DNA of 64,000 nt from NCBI RefSeq assembly GCF_900108015.1, contig NZ_FNVP01000005.1, positions 62,001-126,000 of the forward strand, read 5' to 3'. The notes beneath the pieces are model-generated. The model saw only the letters and a program-made list of their open reading frames with translations. It was not told the origin of the DNA and made no database searches. Shown here one piece after another: positions 44,221-56,561 of this stretch. Both the position numbers and the translations under genes were made by a program. The stretch is from Flavobacterium urumqiense (GTDB taxonomy: Bacteria > Bacteroidota > Bacteroidia > Flavobacteriales > Flavobacteriaceae). The first letter of the stretch is position 1. The number at the start of each line of letters is the position of its first letter.

Positions 44221-44256
44221 AAAGCCAGTAACCGCTTTGGTTGTTGCTGGCTTTTT
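44221..44256 (+). terminator. Terminator or attenuator after tuf
   Basis: AAAGCCAG pairs with CTGGCTTT around an 18-nt loop and ends in a short T tract just before tRNA-Trp. Confidence 0.75.
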
Positions 44257-44260
44257 AACT

Positions 44261-44331
44261 ACGGGCGTAGTTCAAGGGTAGAATAGCGGTCTCCAAAACC
44301 GTTGATGGGGGTTCGAATCCCTCCGCCCGTG
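44261..44331 (+). tRNA. tRNA-Trp (anticodon CCA)
   Basis: A 71-nt cloverleaf with anticodon loop CTCCAAA and fully paired acceptor stem ACGGGCG/CGCCCGT. Confidence 0.96.
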
Positions 44332-44349
44332 CAAATAAACTAAATCACA

Positions 44350-44547
44350 ATGACAAAAGTTGTTAATTACATATCAGAAGCATTTGAGGAGTTGAAGTCA
44401 AATGTAACTTGGCCAGCTTGGGCTGAAGTACAACGTCTAACAATTATTGTGGCTGTATTTTCAGTAGTATTCGCCTTGGCAACTTGGGGAGTTGATGAAA
44501 TTTTTGCAAAAGCATTAGCCGGATTTTTTAACTGGATAAAAGCATAA
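44350..44547 (+). CDS. secE: Preprotein translocase subunit SecE
   Basis: A 65-residue protein with one membrane helix and the SecE pattern (EELKSNVTWPAWAEVQRLT before the helix). It stabilises SecY. It lies 10 bp before nusG, as usual. Confidence 0.93.
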   Translation: MTKVVNYISEAFEELKSNVTWPAWAEVQRLTIIVAVFSVVFALATWGVDEIFAKALAGFFNWIKA

Positions 44548-44557
44548 TTTTTTTGTC

Positions 44558-45109
44558 ATGGCAGATAGTAGTATAAAAAAGTGGTATGTCGTTAGAGCAG
44601 TAAGTGGACAGGAAAATAAAGTGAAAGCATACATCGAAACTGAAATCGCAAGATTAGGTATGGGTGATTATGTTTCGCAGGTTTTGGTTCCTACTGAGAA
44701 AGTGGTTACTGTTAAAGAAGGAAAAAAAATAATCAAGGATAAGGTTTATTTTCCTGGTTATGTTATGATTGAAGCAAACCTAATTGGAGAAATTCCTCAT
44801 ATTATTAAATCTATAACAAGTGTTATCGGTTTTTTAGGTGAAACAAAAAATGGAGAACCTGTTCCGTTAAGAGTTTCTGAGGTAAACAGAATGTTAGGTA
44901 AAGTTGATGAATTGGCTGTTAATACAGATACTCGATCTATACCATTCAACTTGGGGGAAACTATAAAAGTTGTTGATGGTCCGTTTAATGGTTTCAATGG
45001 TACTGTTGAAAAAATTAACGAAGAGAAGCGTAAACTTGAAGTGATGGTTAAGATTTTCGGAAGAAAAACACCATTGGAGTTAAGTTTTATGCAAGTTGAA
45101 AAAGTATAA
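44558..45109 (+). CDS. nusG: Transcription termination/antitermination factor NusG
   Basis: A 183-residue protein with the NGN domain (KKWYVVRAVSGQENKVKAYIE, shown in part; YFPGYVMIEA) and the C-terminal KOW domain (VVDGPFNGFNGTV). It links RNA polymerase to the ribosome or Rho. Confidence 0.97.
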   Translation: MADSSIKKWYVVRAVSGQENKVKAYIETEIARLGMGDYVSQVLVPTEKVVTVKEGKKIIKDKVYFPGYVMIEANLIGEIPHIIKSITSVIGFLGETKNGEPVPLRVSEVNRMLGKVDELAVNTDTRSIPFNLGETIKVVDGPFNGFNGTVEKINEEKRKLEVMVKIFGRKTPLELSFMQVEKV

Positions 45110-45176
45110 TTTTTGTTACATCTATAATATCCACTACAATCGCTTCCAATGATTGTTGTGTTAAATTTTTTAAAAA

Positions 45177-45614
45177 ATGGCTAAAGAAATTAGTAAGGTA
45201 GTTAAACTACAAGTTAAGGGAGGTGCTGCGAATCCATCGCCACCGGTTGGACCTGCTTTAGGAGCTGCTGGGGTAAACATCATGGAGTTCTGTAAGCAAT
45301 TTAATGCCAGAACTCAAGATAAACCCGGCAAAATATGCCCAGTACAAATTACTGTGTATAAAGACAAATCATTTGATTTTGTTGTAAAAACTCCTCCGGC
45401 AGCAGTTCAGTTAATGGAAGCTGCAAAGCTAAAATCTGGTTCTGGTGAGCCTAATCGTAAAAAAGTAGCTAGTGTTACTTGGGAACAAATTAGAGCTATT
45501 GCTGAAGACAAGATGCCAGACTTAAATGCATTCACTATGGAGTCTGCAATGAGTATGGTTGCTGGAACAGCTAGATCTATGGGTATAACTGTATCAGGAG
45601 ATTCTCCTTTTTAA
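45177..45614 (+). CDS. rplK: Ribosomal protein uL11
   Basis: A 145-residue protein with the [20 protein letters not shown] signature in its N-terminal domain and the RNA-binding C-terminal domain (TARSMGITV). It binds the GTPase-associated 23S rRNA region. Confidence 0.98.
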   Translation: MAKEISKVVKLQVKGGAANPSPPVGPALGAAGVNIMEFCKQFNARTQDKPGKICPVQITVYKDKSFDFVVKTPPAAVQLMEAAKLKSGSGEPNRKKVASVTWEQIRAIAEDKMPDLNAFTMESAMSMVAGTARSMGITVSGDSPF

Positions 45615-45627
45615 TTAAGAGAAAGAC

Positions 45628-46317
45628 ATGGCAAAATTGACAAAAAAGCAAAAAGAGGCTGCTTCAAAAATTGAAAAGAACAAACTATATTCTCTTAAAG
45701 ATGCTGCGGCATTAATAAAAGTAGTTGCTTCTGCAAAATTTGATGAGTCTGTTGATATCGCAGTTCGTTTGGGTGTAGATCCAAGAAAAGCGAATCAAAT
45801 GGTTAGAGGTGTGGTAACATTACCTCATGGAACTGGTAAAGATGTAAAAGTATTAGCATTGGTTACTCCAGATAAAGAAGCGGAAGCTTTAGCAGCAGGA
45901 GCAGACTATGTAGGTCTTGACGATTATTTACAAAAAATAAAAGACGGTTGGACAGATGTTGATGTAATCATCACTATGCCTTCTGTTATGGGTAAATTAG
46001 GTCCATTAGGTCGTATTTTAGGACCTAGAGGTTTAATGCCTAACCCTAAAACGGGTACTGTAACTATGGATGTTGCAAAAGCTGTTCAAGAGGTAAAAGC
46101 TGGTAAAATTGACTTCAAAGTTGATAAAACTGGTATAGTGCATGCAGGAATTGGTAAAGTTTCTTTTGGAGCTGAACAAATTTTTGACAATGCTCACGAA
46201 ATTATTCAAACATTAATCAAACTTAAACCAACTGCGGCTAAAGGAACTTACATCAAAAGTATTTACCTAACTAGCACTATGAGTCCTGCAATTGCATTGG
46301 ATCCTAAAGCAGTATAA
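45628..46317 (+). CDS. rplA: Ribosomal protein uL1
   Basis: A 229-residue protein with the L1 signatures [18 protein letters not shown] and [14 protein letters not shown]. It forms the L1 stalk and often represses its own operon, 13 bp after rplK. Confidence 0.98.
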   Translation: MAKLTKKQKEAASKIEKNKLYSLKDAAALIKVVASAKFDESVDIAVRLGVDPRKANQMVRGVVTLPHGTGKDVKVLALVTPDKEAEALAAGADYVGLDDYLQKIKDGWTDVDVIITMPSVMGKLGPLGRILGPRGLMPNPKTGTVTMDVAKAVQEVKAGKIDFKVDKTGIVHAGIGKVSFGAEQIFDNAHEIIQTLIKLKPTAAKGTYIKSIYLTSTMSPAIALDPKAV

Positions 46318-46339
46318 TTGGTAGTTAAAAATTTTTAGT

Positions 46340-46852
46340 ATGACTAGAGAAGAAAAATCAATCGCGATTGAAGTTTTAACTGCACAGTTAGCTGGTACAA
46401 ACATTGTTTATGTATCTGATATTTCTGGACTTAATGCAGAGACTACTTCAAATTTGAGAAGGGCTTGTTTTAAAGCAGGTATAAAATTAGAAGTTGTTAA
46501 AAACACTTTGCTTGCAAAAGCAATGGAAGCTTCGGCTAATGATTATGGTGATTTACCTTCAGTTTTGACTGGTAATAGCGCTATATTCATTTCTGACATA
46601 GCAAACGCTCCTGGTAAGATCATAAAAGATTTCAGAAAAAAATCAGCTAAACCTGTACTAAAGGGAGCTTATATTAATTCTGAGATTTATATTGGAGACG
46701 ATCAATTAGATGCATTAGCAACTATTAAATCTAAAGAAGAGCTTATCGGCGAACTTATTGGATTATTGCAGTCACCAGCACAAAGAGTTATTTCTGCTCT
46801 TCAAAACCAATTTGCAAAAAGCGAAGAGGCTGCAGAAGAAGTGGAAGCATAA
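46340..46852 (+). CDS. rplJ: Ribosomal protein uL10
   Basis: A 170-residue stalk base protein (REEKSIAIEVL, TTSNLRRACFKAGIKLEVVKN in part). It anchors L7/L12 dimers through its C-terminal helix. The 89-bp gap to rplL holds no clear signal. Confidence 0.97.
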   Translation: MTREEKSIAIEVLTAQLAGTNIVYVSDISGLNAETTSNLRRACFKAGIKLEVVKNTLLAKAMEASANDYGDLPSVLTGNSAIFISDIANAPGKIIKDFRKKSAKPVLKGAYINSEIYIGDDQLDALATIKSKEELIGELIGLLQSPAQRVISALQNQFAKSEEAAEEVEA

Positions 46853-46941
46853 TAAAAATAGAGTTTTACTCTAGTTTTATTTAAAAAAGCGCACAATAAA
46901 TAAATTATATTTTTACAAATCATTTTAAAACGATAGAAAAA

Positions 46942-47310
46942 ATGGCAGATTTGAAACAATTCGCAGAACAATTAGTTAACCTAACGGTAAAAGAAGTTAA
47001 CGAATTAGCAACAATATTAAAAGATGAATACGGAATCGAACCAGCTGCTGCAGCTGTAGTAGTTTCAGGTGGTGGTGAAGCTGCTGCTGAAGATGTTCAA
47101 ACAGAATTTACAGTTGTATTAAAAGCAGCAGGTGCTTCTAAATTAGCAGTTGTAAAATTAGTAAAAGAACTTACAGGTTTAGGTTTGAAAGAAGCTAAAG
47201 ATGTAGTTGACAGCGCACCAAGTAATGTAAAAGAAGGTGTTTCTAAAGAGGAAGCTGAAGGGCTTAAAAAATCTTTAGAAGAAGCTGGAGCTGAGGTTGA
47301 ACTTAAATAG
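46942..47310 (+). CDS. rplL: Ribosomal protein bL12
   Basis: A 122-residue protein with N-terminal dimerisation helices, an alanine-rich hinge ([18 protein letters not shown]) and the C-terminal factor-binding domain ([21 protein letters not shown]). Confidence 0.98.
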   Translation: MADLKQFAEQLVNLTVKEVNELATILKDEYGIEPAAAAVVVSGGGEAAAEDVQTEFTVVLKAAGASKLAVVKLVKELTGLGLKEAKDVVDSAPSNVKEGVSKEEAEGLKKSLEEAGAEVELK

Positions 47311-47331
47311 TTTAACTCTTTTTGAGAATTA

Positions 47332-47375
47332 GGTTTAGGTCTTGGATGCAAATTCAATGACCTAAACCATTTTTC
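47332..47375 (+). terminator. Attenuator-like hairpin between rplL and rpoB
   Basis: GGTTTAGGTC pairs with GACCTAAACC around a 17-nt loop, followed by ATTTTTCG. It probably lowers transcription into rpoB relative to rplL. The rest of the 272-bp gap is AT-rich without a clear element. Confidence 0.65.
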
Positions 47376-47582
47376 GTATAACAAAAGTCTAGCTTGTATT
47401 ATTACATATTAGTCTTTAAAAACAAATTCATTTTACGCATTACGAGGAAAAAAAATTAACAGATAATAAGAAAGTAGTTATCTTAAATTGGTTTTTAAAG
47501 ATGTAATGGTAGTAAAAGAATGTATAAGTAAATTAATATTTGTACAAAAAAATTACTTTTTTAATCAAAATTTTGTCCATTG

Positions 47583-50500
47583 ATGATAACAAATCAAACT
47601 GAAAGATTGAATTTTGCCTCAACAAAAAATATTCCTGATTATCCAGATTTTCTAGATGTTCAGGTTAAATCGTTTAAAGATTTTTTTCAATTAGAAACTA
47701 AATCTGACGAAAGAGGCGACGAAGGGCTTTACAACACCTTCATGGAAAACTTCCCTATTACTGATACAAGAAATAACTTTGTATTGGAATTCCTTGATTA
47801 TTTTGTAGATCCACCACGTTATACAATTCAAGAATGTATAGAAAGAGGTCTTACTTACAGTGTGCCTTTAAAAGCGAGGTTAAAACTGTATTGTACAGAT
47901 CCAGAACATGAGGATTTTGAAACTATTGTTCAAGATGTTTATCTTGGTACAATCCCTTATATGACACCAAGCGGTACCTTTGTTATAAATGGTGCTGAGC
48001 GTGTAGTTGTTTCGCAATTACATAGATCACCAGGTGTTTTCTTTGGTCAATCATTCCATGCAAATGGAACAAAATTATATTCTGCCAGAGTAATTCCTTT
48101 TAAAGGTTCTTGGATAGAATTTTCTACAGATATAAACAGTGTAATGTATGCTTATATCGACAGAAAGAAAAAATTACCTGTAACAACTTTATTCCGTGCA
48201 ATTGGATTCGAAAGAGACAAGGATATCCTAGAGATTTTTGATCTTGCAGAGGAAATTAAAGTTTCTAAAACAGGACTTAAAAAATATATCGGTAGAAAAT
48301 TAGCTGCTCGTGTATTGAACACATGGCACGAAGATTTTGTAGATGAAGATACTGGTGAGGTAGTTTCTATCGAACGTAACGAAATAATTCTTGATAGAGA
48401 TACGATTATCGATAAAGATAATGTGGAAGAGATCATTGATTCTAACGTTAAATCTATTTTGTTGCATAAAGAAGATGCTAATCAAGGGGATTATGCTATT
48501 ATTCACAATACGCTTCAAAAAGATCCAACAAATTCTGAAAAAGAAGCTGTTGAGCATATCTACAGACAATTGCGTAACGCAGAACCGCCTGATGAAGAAA
48601 CTGCTCGTGGTATTATTGATAAATTGTTCTTCTCTGATCAACGTTACAACTTAGGTGAAGTAGGTCGTTATAGAATGAACAAAAAACTTGGTTTAGATAT
48701 TCCAATGGAAAAGCAAGTGCTTACCAAAGAAGATATCATTACCATTGTAAAATATTTGATCGAATTAATCAACTCTAAAGCAGAGATAGATGATATTGAT
48801 CACTTATCAAACCGTCGTGTTAGAACAGTTGGTGAACAATTGTCTCAACAATTCGGTGTTGGTTTAGCACGTATGGCTAGAACTATTAGAGAGCGCATGA
48901 ACGTTAGAGATAACGAGGTGTTTACACCAATAGATTTGATTAATGCTAAAACATTATCATCTGTTATTAACTCTTTCTTTGGAACAAACCAGTTGTCTCA
49001 GTTTATGGATCAAACAAATCCACTAGCGGAGATTACACACAAAAGAAGATTATCTGCACTAGGACCAGGTGGACTTTCGAGAGAAAGAGCAGGGTTTGAG
49101 GTACGTGACGTTCACTATACGCATTACGGACGTTTATGTCCAATTGAAACTCCTGAGGGACCAAACATTGGTTTGATATCTTCTCTAGGTGTTTATGCTA
49201 AAGTAAACGGAATGGGTTTCATTGAAACACCGTATCGTAAAGTAACTAATGGAACTGTAGATTTAGTTTCTACTCCAGTGTACTTAAGCGCAGAAGAAGA
49301 AGAAGGAATGATGATTGCTCAGGCAAACATTCAAATGGATGCTACTGGAAAAATTACTGCCGAAGACGTAATTGCACGTCAAGAAGGTGATTTCCCAGTA
49401 ATTGAACCAACAAGGGTAGATTATACTGATGTTGCTCCAAATCAAATTGCGTCTATCTCAGCTTCTTTGATTCCTTTTTTAGAACATGATGATGCGAATA
49501 GAGCCTTGATGGGATCTAACATGATGCGTCAGGCCGTACCATTAATTCGTCCTGAAGCTCCAATTGTTGGAACTGGTTTAGAGCGTCAAGTTGCTTCTGA
49601 TTCTAGAGTATTGATTAATGCTGAAGGAGATGGAGTTATTGAATATGTAGACGCGAATATCATCACTATCAAATACGATCGTTCTGAAGAAGAAAGAATG
49701 GTGAGTTTTGAGCCAGATGAGAAAACATACAATCTAATTAAATTTAGAAAAACCAATCAAGGTACAAGTATCAATCTAAAACCTATCGTAAGAAAAGGGG
49801 ATAGAGTGGTTCCTGGACAAGTATTATCAGAAGGATATGCGACTCAAAATGGAGAATTGGCTTTAGGTAGAAACCTAAAAGTTGCGTTTATGCCATGGAA
49901 AGGATACAACTTCGAGGATGCGATTGTAATTTCTGAAAAAGTGGTTCGTGACGATATTTTTACCTCTATTCACGTGGATGATTATTCATTAGAAGTTAGA
50001 GATACTAAATTAGGTAACGAAGAATTAACGAACGACATACCGAACGTTTCTGAAGAAGCTACTAAAGATTTAGATGAAAATGGTATGATTAGAATTGGAG
50101 CCGAGGTTAAACCTGGTGACATTCTTATCGGAAAAATTACTCCAAAAGGGGAATCAGATCCTACTCCGGAAGAGAAATTGCTTCGTGCAATCTTCGGCGA
50201 TAAAGCAGGTGATGTAAAAGATGCTTCATTAAAAGCATCTCCATCTTTACACGGTGTTGTTTTAGACAAAAAATTGTTCGCAAGAGCAGTAAAAGATAAA
50301 CGTAAACGTACACAAGACAAGGATGCTTTAGGAGCACTTGAAATGGAGTTTGAAGTTAAATTCGTTGAATTAAAAGACAAATTAGTTGAAAAACTTTTCT
50401 TGATCGTAAACGGAAAAACATCTCAAGGTGTAATGAATGATTTGGGTGAAGAAGTTTTACCAAAAGGTAAAAAATATACTCAAAAAATGCTTTATGCTGT

Positions 50501-51395
50501 TGAAGATTTTGCTCACTTAAGTAAAGGTCAATGGGTAGCTGATGATGCTACTAATAAAATGGTTAATGATTTAATTCATAACTATAAAATTAAATTGAAC
50601 GACTTACAAGGAGCTTTACGTAGAGAGAAATTCACAATTACAGTTGGAGATGAATTACCAGCTGGAATTTTGAAATTAGCTAAAATTTATATTGCTAAGA
50701 AACGTAAATTGAAAGTTGGGGATAAAATGGCAGGACGTCACGGTAACAAAGGTATTGTTGCTCGTATCGTTCGTCATGAAGATATGCCTTTCCTTGAAGA
50801 CGGAACGCCAGTTGATATTGTGTTGAACCCATTAGGTGTACCTTCACGTATGAACATAGGTCAAATTTATGAAACTGTTTTAGGTTGGGCTGGACAAAAT
50901 TTGGGTAGAAAATTTGCTACTCCAATTTTTGACGGAGCAACTTTAGATCAAATAAATGAATTGACTGATGAAGCTGGAGTACCGCGTTTTGGACATACAC
51001 ATTTATATGATGGTGGTACAGGAGAACGTTTCCATCAAGCAGCAACAGTAGGAGTTATCTACATGTTGAAACTTGGACACATGGTTGACGATAAAATGCA
51101 CGCACGTTCTATAGGTCCATACTCGTTGATTACTCAACAACCACTTGGAGGTAAAGCTCAATTTGGAGGTCAACGTTTTGGAGAGATGGAGGTTTGGGCA
51201 CTTGAGGCTTATGGAGCGTCAAGTACTCTTAGAGAAATCTTGACTGTGAAGTCTGATGATGTTATCGGTAGAGCTAAAACTTACGAAGCAATCGTAAAAG
51301 GTGAATCTATGCCAGAACCAGGATTACCTGAATCATTCAATGTATTAATGCATGAATTGAAAGGTCTTGGACTTGACATTCGTTTAGAAGAATAA
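47583..51395 (+). CDS. rpoB: DNA-directed RNA polymerase subunit beta
   Basis: A 1270-residue subunit with the rifampicin-pocket region ([36 protein letters not shown]), the [14 protein letters not shown]-terminal segment and the usual flexible flap. ATG at 47583 is used instead of the adjacent TTG. It is separated from rpoC by 301 bp. Confidence 0.99.
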   Translation: MITNQTERLNFASTKNIPDYPDFLDVQVKSFKDFFQLETKSDERGDEGLYNTFMENFPITDTRNNFVLEFLDYFVDPPRYTIQECIERGLTYSVPLKARLKLYCTDPEHEDFETIVQDVYLGTIPYMTPSGTFVINGAERVVVSQLHRSPGVFFGQSFHANGTKLYSARVIPFKGSWIEFSTDINSVMYAYIDRKKKLPVTTLFRAIGFERDKDILEIFDLAEEIKVSKTGLKKYIGRKLAARVLNTWHEDFVDEDTGEVVSIERNEIILDRDTIIDKDNVEEIIDSNVKSILLHKEDANQGDYAIIHNTLQKDPTNSEKEAVEHIYRQLRNAEPPDEETARGIIDKLFFSDQRYNLGEVGRYRMNKKLGLDIPMEKQVLTKEDIITIVKYLIELINSKAEIDDIDHLSNRRVRTVGEQLSQQFGVGLARMARTIRERMNVRDNEVFTPIDLINAKTLSSVINSFFGTNQLSQFMDQTNPLAEITHKRRLSALGPGGLSRERAGFEVRDVHYTHYGRLCPIETPEGPNIGLISSLGVYAKVNGMGFIETPYRKVTNGTVDLVSTPVYLSAEEEEGMMIAQANIQMDATGKITAEDVIARQEGDFPVIEPTRVDYTDVAPNQIASISASLIPFLEHDDANRALMGSNMMRQAVPLIRPEAPIVGTGLERQVASDSRVLINAEGDGVIEYVDANIITIKYDRSEEERMVSFEPDEKTYNLIKFRKTNQGTSINLKPIVRKGDRVVPGQVLSEGYATQNGELALGRNLKVAFMPWKGYNFEDAIVISEKVVRDDIFTSIHVDDYSLEVRDTKLGNEELTNDIPNVSEEATKDLDENGMIRIGAEVKPGDILIGKITPKGESDPTPEEKLLRAIFGDKAGDVKDASLKASPSLHGVVLDKKLFARAVKDKRKRTQDKDALGALEMEFEVKFVELKDKLVEKLFLIVNGKTSQGVMNDLGEEVLPKGKKYTQKMLYAVEDFAHLSKGQWVADDATNKMVNDLIHNYKIKLNDLQGALRREKFTITVGDELPAGILKLAKIYIAKKRKLKVGDKMAGRHGNKGIVARIVRHEDMPFLEDGTPVDIVLNPLGVPSRMNIGQIYETVLGWAGQNLGRKFATPIFDGATLDQINELTDEAGVPRFGHTHLYDGGTGERFHQAATVGVIYMLKLGHMVDDKMHARSIGPYSLITQQPLGGKAQFGGQRFGEMEVWALEAYGASSTLREILTVKSDDVIGRAKTYEAIVKGESMPEPGLPESFNVLMHELKGLGLDIRLEE

Positions 51396-51409
51396 ATAAT
51401 ATTTGTAGC

Positions 51410-51439
51410 AATCAGTCTCGGTTTTTATCGGGACTGATT
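51410..51439 (+). terminator. Hairpin between rpoB and rpoC
   Basis: AATCAGTCTCG pairs with CGGGACTGATT (one G-U pair) around 8 nt. There is no T run, so it may be a processing or pausing site. Confidence 0.55.
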
Positions 51440-51573
51440 ACTCATTTATAAAAGTTTTTAGGATTTATACCCGTAACCCGTTCCGATTTTTTATTTAGAA
51501 CCAAGAGGTTTTATAATTAGCACTTCAAATTTTTTTTGTTTGAAGTTTAGAGAAGTAATTCGAGGTAATGTTT

Positions 51574-51650
51574 AAGTCAAAAGTTTGAAAGTCTAAAGTC
51601 TCAAGTCATCCGTGGCTTTAAAAACTTTATGATATTTGACTTTAAGACTG
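51574..51650. repeat. Degenerate AAAGTCT-type heptad repeats before rpoC
   Basis: Tandem AAGTCAA, AAGTTTG, AAAGTCT, AAAGTCT and CAAGTCAT units are followed by an inverted TTTGACTTTAAGACTG stretch. Short AAAGTC arrays of this kind occur between genes in Flavobacterium. Confidence 0.55.
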
Positions 51651-51696
51651 AAATAAAATTAATTTTTTAATTGCAAATAAATCAATAGTAAAAACT

Positions 51697-54600
51697 ATGA
51701 TGAATAATAGAAATAATAACAATAAAGATAAAAACCCTGTAAAAAGGTTTAATAAAATCTCAATAGGCCTTGCTTCCCCTGAATCGATCTTGAAAGAATC
51801 AAGAGGTGAAGTATTAAAGCCAGAAACGATCAATTACAGAACACACAAACCAGAGCGTGACGGTCTTTTTTGTGAACGTATTTTCGGACCAGTAAAAGAT
51901 TTCGAATGTGCTTGTGGTAAATACAAAAGAATACGTTACAAAGGAATTATCTGTGACCGTTGTGGTGTTGAAGTTACTGAGAAAAAAGTACGTAGAGACA
52001 GAGTAGGTCATATCAATCTTGTTGTGCCTATTGCTCATATCTGGTATTTCCGTTCTCTTCCTAATAAAATCGGTTATATCCTTGGTCTTCCATCTAAGAA
52101 ATTAGATATGATTATTTACTACGAAAGATACGTAGTAATCCAAGCAGGTATAGCTAAAAATGCAGAAGGTGAATCAGTACAAAGATTAGACTTTTTGACA
52201 GAAGAAGAATATTTGAATATTTTAGATACCCTTCCTGCTGATAACCAATATCTTGATGATTTTGATCCTAATAAATTTGTTGCCAAAATGGGAGCAGAGT
52301 GTATTATGGACTTATTAGCAAGAATTGATTTAGATCAATTGTCTTACCAATTAAGACACAATGCTAACAATGAAACGTCTAAACAACGTAAAACGGAAGC
52401 GTTAAAAAGATTACAAGTTGTTGAATCTTTCCGTGAGTCTAACTTGAACCGTGAGAATCGTCCGGAATGGATGATTATGAAAGTGGTACCGGTTATTCCA
52501 CCAGAATTACGTCCGCTTGTGCCACTTGATGGAGGTCGTTTTGCAACTTCAGATTTAAATGATTTATACCGTCGTGTAATTATACGTAACAACCGTTTGA
52601 AAAGATTAATGGAGATCAAAGCTCCAGAAGTTATCTTAAGAAATGAGAAACGTATGTTGCAGGAATCTGTAGATTCACTTTTCGATAATACGCGTAAAGC
52701 ATCTGCAGTAAAAACGGAATCAAACAGACCATTAAAATCTTTATCTGATTCCCTTAAAGGTAAACAAGGACGTTTCCGTCAAAATTTACTTGGAAAACGT
52801 GTGGATTATTCGGCTCGTTCGGTAATTGTTGTTGGACCTGAATTGAAATTATCTGAATGTGGTATCCCAAAAGATATGGCAGCAGAATTATACAAACCTT
52901 TCGTTATCCGTAAATTGATAGAAAGAGGAATTGTAAAAACGGTTAAATCAGCTAAGAAAATAATAGATAAGAAAGAGCCAGTAGTTTGGGATATCCTTGA
53001 AAATGTAATTAAAGGTCACCCAATATTACTGAATCGTGCTCCTACTTTGCACAGATTAGGTATCCAAGCATTCCAACCAAAATTAATTGAAGGAAAAGCA
53101 ATCCAATTGCACCCTTTAGTTTGTACTGCATTTAATGCGGATTTTGATGGGGATCAAATGGCAGTTCACTTGCCTTTAGGACCAGAAGCTATTTTGGAAG
53201 CGCAATTGTTAATGCTGGGTTCTCACAATATTCTGAATCCTGCAAATGGTGCGCCAATTACGGTACCTTCTCAGGATATGGTTTTGGGTCTATATTATAT
53301 GACCAAAGAACGTTTATCTACTCCTGAACTTAAAATTTTAGGAGAAGGAATTACTTTTTATTCTGCTGAAGAAGTAAATATTGCTTTGAATGAAGGCAGA
53401 TTAGAATTGAATGCTTCTGTGAAAATTAGAGCAAAACATTTTAATGAAGCTGGTGACTTGGTTTACCAAATTATTAAAACTACTGCTGGTCGTGTATTAT
53501 TTAATGAAGTAGTACCGGAAGCAGCTGGATATATCAATGATGTATTGACTAAGAAAAACCTTAGAGATATTATCGGACACGTTTTAAGCGCTACCGATGT
53601 ACCTACAACTGCGGCTTTCTTGGATAACATGAAAGATATGGGTTACAAATTTGCCTTCAAAGGTGGTTTGTCATTCTCTCTTGGGGATATTAGAATTCCA
53701 GATCAAAAACCAAAATTAATTGCAGACGCCAGAGAACAAGTTCAGGGGATTTCTGTAAATTATAATATGGGTCTTATTACTAATAACGAACGTTACAACC
53801 AAGTTATTGATGTATGGACTTCAGCAAATGCTCAGTTGACAGAATTAGCAATGAAAAACATTAGAGAAGACCAACAAGGTTTCAACTCGGTGTATATGAT
53901 GCTTGATTCTGGAGCAAGGGGTTCCAAAGAACAAATTCGTCAGTTAACTGGTATGCGTGGTTTGATGGCTAAGCCAAAAAAATCTACTGCTGGTGGTGGT
54001 GAAATTATTGAAAACCCTATTCTTTCTAACTTTAAAGAAGGTCTTTCTATCCTTGAGTACTTTATTTCTACTCACGGTGCGCGTAAAGGTCTTGCGGATA
54101 CGGCTTTGAAAACGGCCGATGCAGGATATTTAACAAGAAGATTGCATGATGTGTCTCAAGATGTTATTGTTAACATTGACGATTGTGGTACTCTTAGAGG
54201 TGTTGAAGTATCAGCATTGAAAAAGAATGAAGAAATTGTTGAAACTTTAGGAGAAAGAATTTTAGGACGTGTTGCATTGCAAGATGTAATCAATCCTTTA
54301 ACTAATGATGTACTTGTTCGTTCAGGGGAGCAAATCACTGAGGCATTAATGAAACAAATTGAAGCTTCTCCAATTGAGAAAGTGGAAGTTCGTTCGCCTC
54401 TTGTTTGTGAAGCACTGAAAGGAATTTGTGCTAAATGTTACGGTAGAAATTTGGCTACTGGAAAAATGACTCAAAGAGGAGAAGCTGTCGGTGTTATTGC
54501 AGCGCAATCTATTGGAGAACCTGGTACACAGTTAACATTACGTACGTTCCACGTTGGTGGGGTTGCGGGTGGTATATCTGAAGAATCAAGTATCGTTACG

Positions 54601-56010
54601 AAATTTAATGGTAAACTTGAAATCGAAGATTTAAAAACTGTTAAAGGAGAAGATAGTGAAGGTAATGCAGTTGATATTGTAGTATCTCGTTCGACTGAGT
54701 TAAAATTAATTGATGAAAGAACAGGTATTTTATTAAGTACTAATAATATCCCTTACGGTTCAAGTATCTTTGTTAAAGACGGTCAATCTGTTGTTAAAGG
54801 AGATGTAATTTGTAAATGGGATCCATATAACGGAGTTATCGTTTCTGAATTTACCGGTAAAATTGCTTACGAAGAATTAGAGCAAGGTCAATCATACATA
54901 GTTGAAATTGATGAGCAAACTGGTTTCCAAGAAAAAGTAATTTCTGAATCTAGAGCTAAAAAATTAATTCCAACTTTATTGGTTTACGGTAAAGACAATG
55001 AATTGATTCGTTCTTATAACTTACCAGTTGGAGCCCACTTGATGGTTGAAAACGGGGAGAAAATTAAAGCAGGTAAAGTATTGGTAAAAATTCCACGTCG
55101 TTCTTCTAAATCAGGAGATATTACAGGAGGTTTACCAAGAATTACAGAGTTGTTAGAAGCTCGTAATCCTTCAAACCCAGCTGTTGTTTCTGAGATTGAT
55201 GGTGTTGTTTCTTTTGGAAAAATCAAAAGAGGTAACCGTGAAATCGTTATCGAATCTAAATTTGGTGATATTAGAAAATACTTGGTTAAATTATCAAGTC
55301 AAATTCTAGTTCAGGAAAATGACTTCGTAAGAGCAGGCGTACCTTTATCTGATGGAGCTATTACTCCGGATGATATTTTAAGAATTCAAGGACCAGCAGC
55401 TGTTCAACAGTATTTGGTAAATGAAATTCAAGAAGTATACCGTTTACAAGGAGTAAAAATCAACGACAAACACTTTGAAGTAGTAATACGTCAAATGATG
55501 CGTAAAGTAAGAGTACAAGATCCAGGTGATACTTTATTCTTAGAAGATCAATTAATTCACACGAAAGATTTTATCGTTCAAAATGATAAATTATATGGTA
55601 TGAAAGTAGTTGAAGATGCTGGAGATTCTAGTACTTTGAAAGAAGGACAAATTATTACGCCTCGTGAGTTGCGTGATGAAAACTCTTTATTGAAACGTAC
55701 TGATAAAAATCTTGTTGTGGCTCGTGATGTTGTTACTGCAACTGCAACACCAGTTTTACAAGGTATTACTAGAGCGTCACTTCAAACTAAATCGTTTATC
55801 TCTGCTGCTTCGTTTCAGGAAACTACTAAAGTATTGAATGAAGCTGCTGTTGCAGGTAAAATCGATTACTTAGAAGGATTAAAAGAAAATGTAATTGTAG
55901 GTCATAGAATTCCTGCCGGAACTGGTATGAGAGAATATGATAATACAATTGTAGGTTCAAAAGAAGATTATAATGATATGATGGCTAATAAAGAAGAATA
56001 TATTTATTAA
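51697..56010 (+). CDS. rpoC: DNA-directed RNA polymerase subunit beta'
   Basis: A 1437-residue subunit. The N-terminal zinc ribbon shows as CACGKY and CDRCGVEV, the catalytic NADFDGDQM has D482, D484 and D486, and the second zinc site lies near [13 protein letters not shown]. Further landmarks are the bridge/trigger-helix region [19 protein letters not shown]. No Bacteroidota-specific break is seen. Confidence 0.99.
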   Translation: MMNNRNNNNKDKNPVKRFNKISIGLASPESILKESRGEVLKPETINYRTHKPERDGLFCERIFGPVKDFECACGKYKRIRYKGIICDRCGVEVTEKKVRRDRVGHINLVVPIAHIWYFRSLPNKIGYILGLPSKKLDMIIYYERYVVIQAGIAKNAEGESVQRLDFLTEEEYLNILDTLPADNQYLDDFDPNKFVAKMGAECIMDLLARIDLDQLSYQLRHNANNETSKQRKTEALKRLQVVESFRESNLNRENRPEWMIMKVVPVIPPELRPLVPLDGGRFATSDLNDLYRRVIIRNNRLKRLMEIKAPEVILRNEKRMLQESVDSLFDNTRKASAVKTESNRPLKSLSDSLKGKQGRFRQNLLGKRVDYSARSVIVVGPELKLSECGIPKDMAAELYKPFVIRKLIERGIVKTVKSAKKIIDKKEPVVWDILENVIKGHPILLNRAPTLHRLGIQAFQPKLIEGKAIQLHPLVCTAFNADFDGDQMAVHLPLGPEAILEAQLLMLGSHNILNPANGAPITVPSQDMVLGLYYMTKERLSTPELKILGEGITFYSAEEVNIALNEGRLELNASVKIRAKHFNEAGDLVYQIIKTTAGRVLFNEVVPEAAGYINDVLTKKNLRDIIGHVLSATDVPTTAAFLDNMKDMGYKFAFKGGLSFSLGDIRIPDQKPKLIADAREQVQGISVNYNMGLITNNERYNQVIDVWTSANAQLTELAMKNIREDQQGFNSVYMMLDSGARGSKEQIRQLTGMRGLMAKPKKSTAGGGEIIENPILSNFKEGLSILEYFISTHGARKGLADTALKTADAGYLTRRLHDVSQDVIVNIDDCGTLRGVEVSALKKNEEIVETLGERILGRVALQDVINPLTNDVLVRSGEQITEALMKQIEASPIEKVEVRSPLVCEALKGICAKCYGRNLATGKMTQRGEAVGVIAAQSIGEPGTQLTLRTFHVGGVAGGISEESSIVTKFNGKLEIEDLKTVKGEDSEGNAVDIVVSRSTELKLIDERTGILLSTNNIPYGSSIFVKDGQSVVKGDVICKWDPYNGVIVSEFTGKIAYEELEQGQSYIVEIDEQTGFQEKVISESRAKKLIPTLLVYGKDNELIRSYNLPVGAHLMVENGEKIKAGKVLVKIPRRSSKSGDITGGLPRITELLEARNPSNPAVVSEIDGVVSFGKIKRGNREIVIESKFGDIRKYLVKLSSQILVQENDFVRAGVPLSDGAITPDDILRIQGPAAVQQYLVNEIQEVYRLQGVKINDKHFEVVIRQMMRKVRVQDPGDTLFLEDQLIHTKDFIVQNDKLYGMKVVEDAGDSSTLKEGQIITPRELRDENSLLKRTDKNLVVARDVVTATATPVLQGITRASLQTKSFISAASFQETTKVLNEAAVAGKIDYLEGLKENVIVGHRIPAGTGMREYDNTIVGSKEDYNDMMANKEEYIY

Positions 56011-56013
56011 GGT

Positions 56014-56325
56014 ATGAGTAATTCTAATCAACAACAAGAGCAAATTAACATTGAGTTGGATGAAAAAATCGCGGAAGGAATTTATTCCAACTTGGCAATA
56101 ATTAATCATTCTTCTTCTGAATTTGTTTTAGATTTTGTAAGTATCATGCCAGGTATTCCCAAGGCTAAAGTAAAAGCAAGAATCGTCCTTACACCGCAAC
56201 ACGCCAAAAGATTATTGAAGGCTATCGGAGAAAATATTCACCGTTTTGAAGTCGCTCATGGCGAAATAAAAGACACTGAACAACCTCCAATTCCTCTTAA
56301 TTTTGGTCCTGCAGGTCAAGCTTAA
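56014..56325 (+). CDS. DUF3467 family protein
   Basis: A 103-residue protein 3 bp after rpoC with the DUF3467 pattern (ELDEKIAEGIYSNLAIINHSSSEFVLDF, in part; GIPKAKVKARIVLTPQHAKRLL). It regularly follows rpoC in Bacteroidota. Its function is unknown to me; the position suggests a link to transcription. Confidence 0.9.
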   Translation: MSNSNQQQEQINIELDEKIAEGIYSNLAIINHSSSEFVLDFVSIMPGIPKAKVKARIVLTPQHAKRLLKAIGENIHRFEVAHGEIKDTEQPPIPLNFGPAGQA

Positions 56326-56343
56326 TTGTAATAGAATTGTAGA

Positions 56344-56372
56344 AAAGGCTCCAGAAATGGAGCCTTTTTTTG
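56344..56372 (+). terminator. Terminator of the rpoBC block
   Basis: AAAGGCTCCA pairs with TGGAGCCTTT around GAAA and ends in a T run. Confidence 0.92.
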
Positions 56373-56561
56373 TGCCAATTTTTTGTTGTTTTTTGATTTG
56401 ATTTTACCCAATACTTTGATAATTAAGAAACAAAAAATATCGATTTTGTAGTTTAACCGATAAAAACGCTATTCATCGGAAATATTTTTTACTACTATTT
56501 TAATGTTTTAGTTTCGCCGCAGAAGAAAAGATTACAGTTATCTTTTATAAAAAATTATTTT

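Noticed and set aside
49982..50380. 132-residue minus-strand open frame
   Set aside because: It lies antisense inside rpoB and is Ser/Ile/Phe-rich as expected of a shadow frame.
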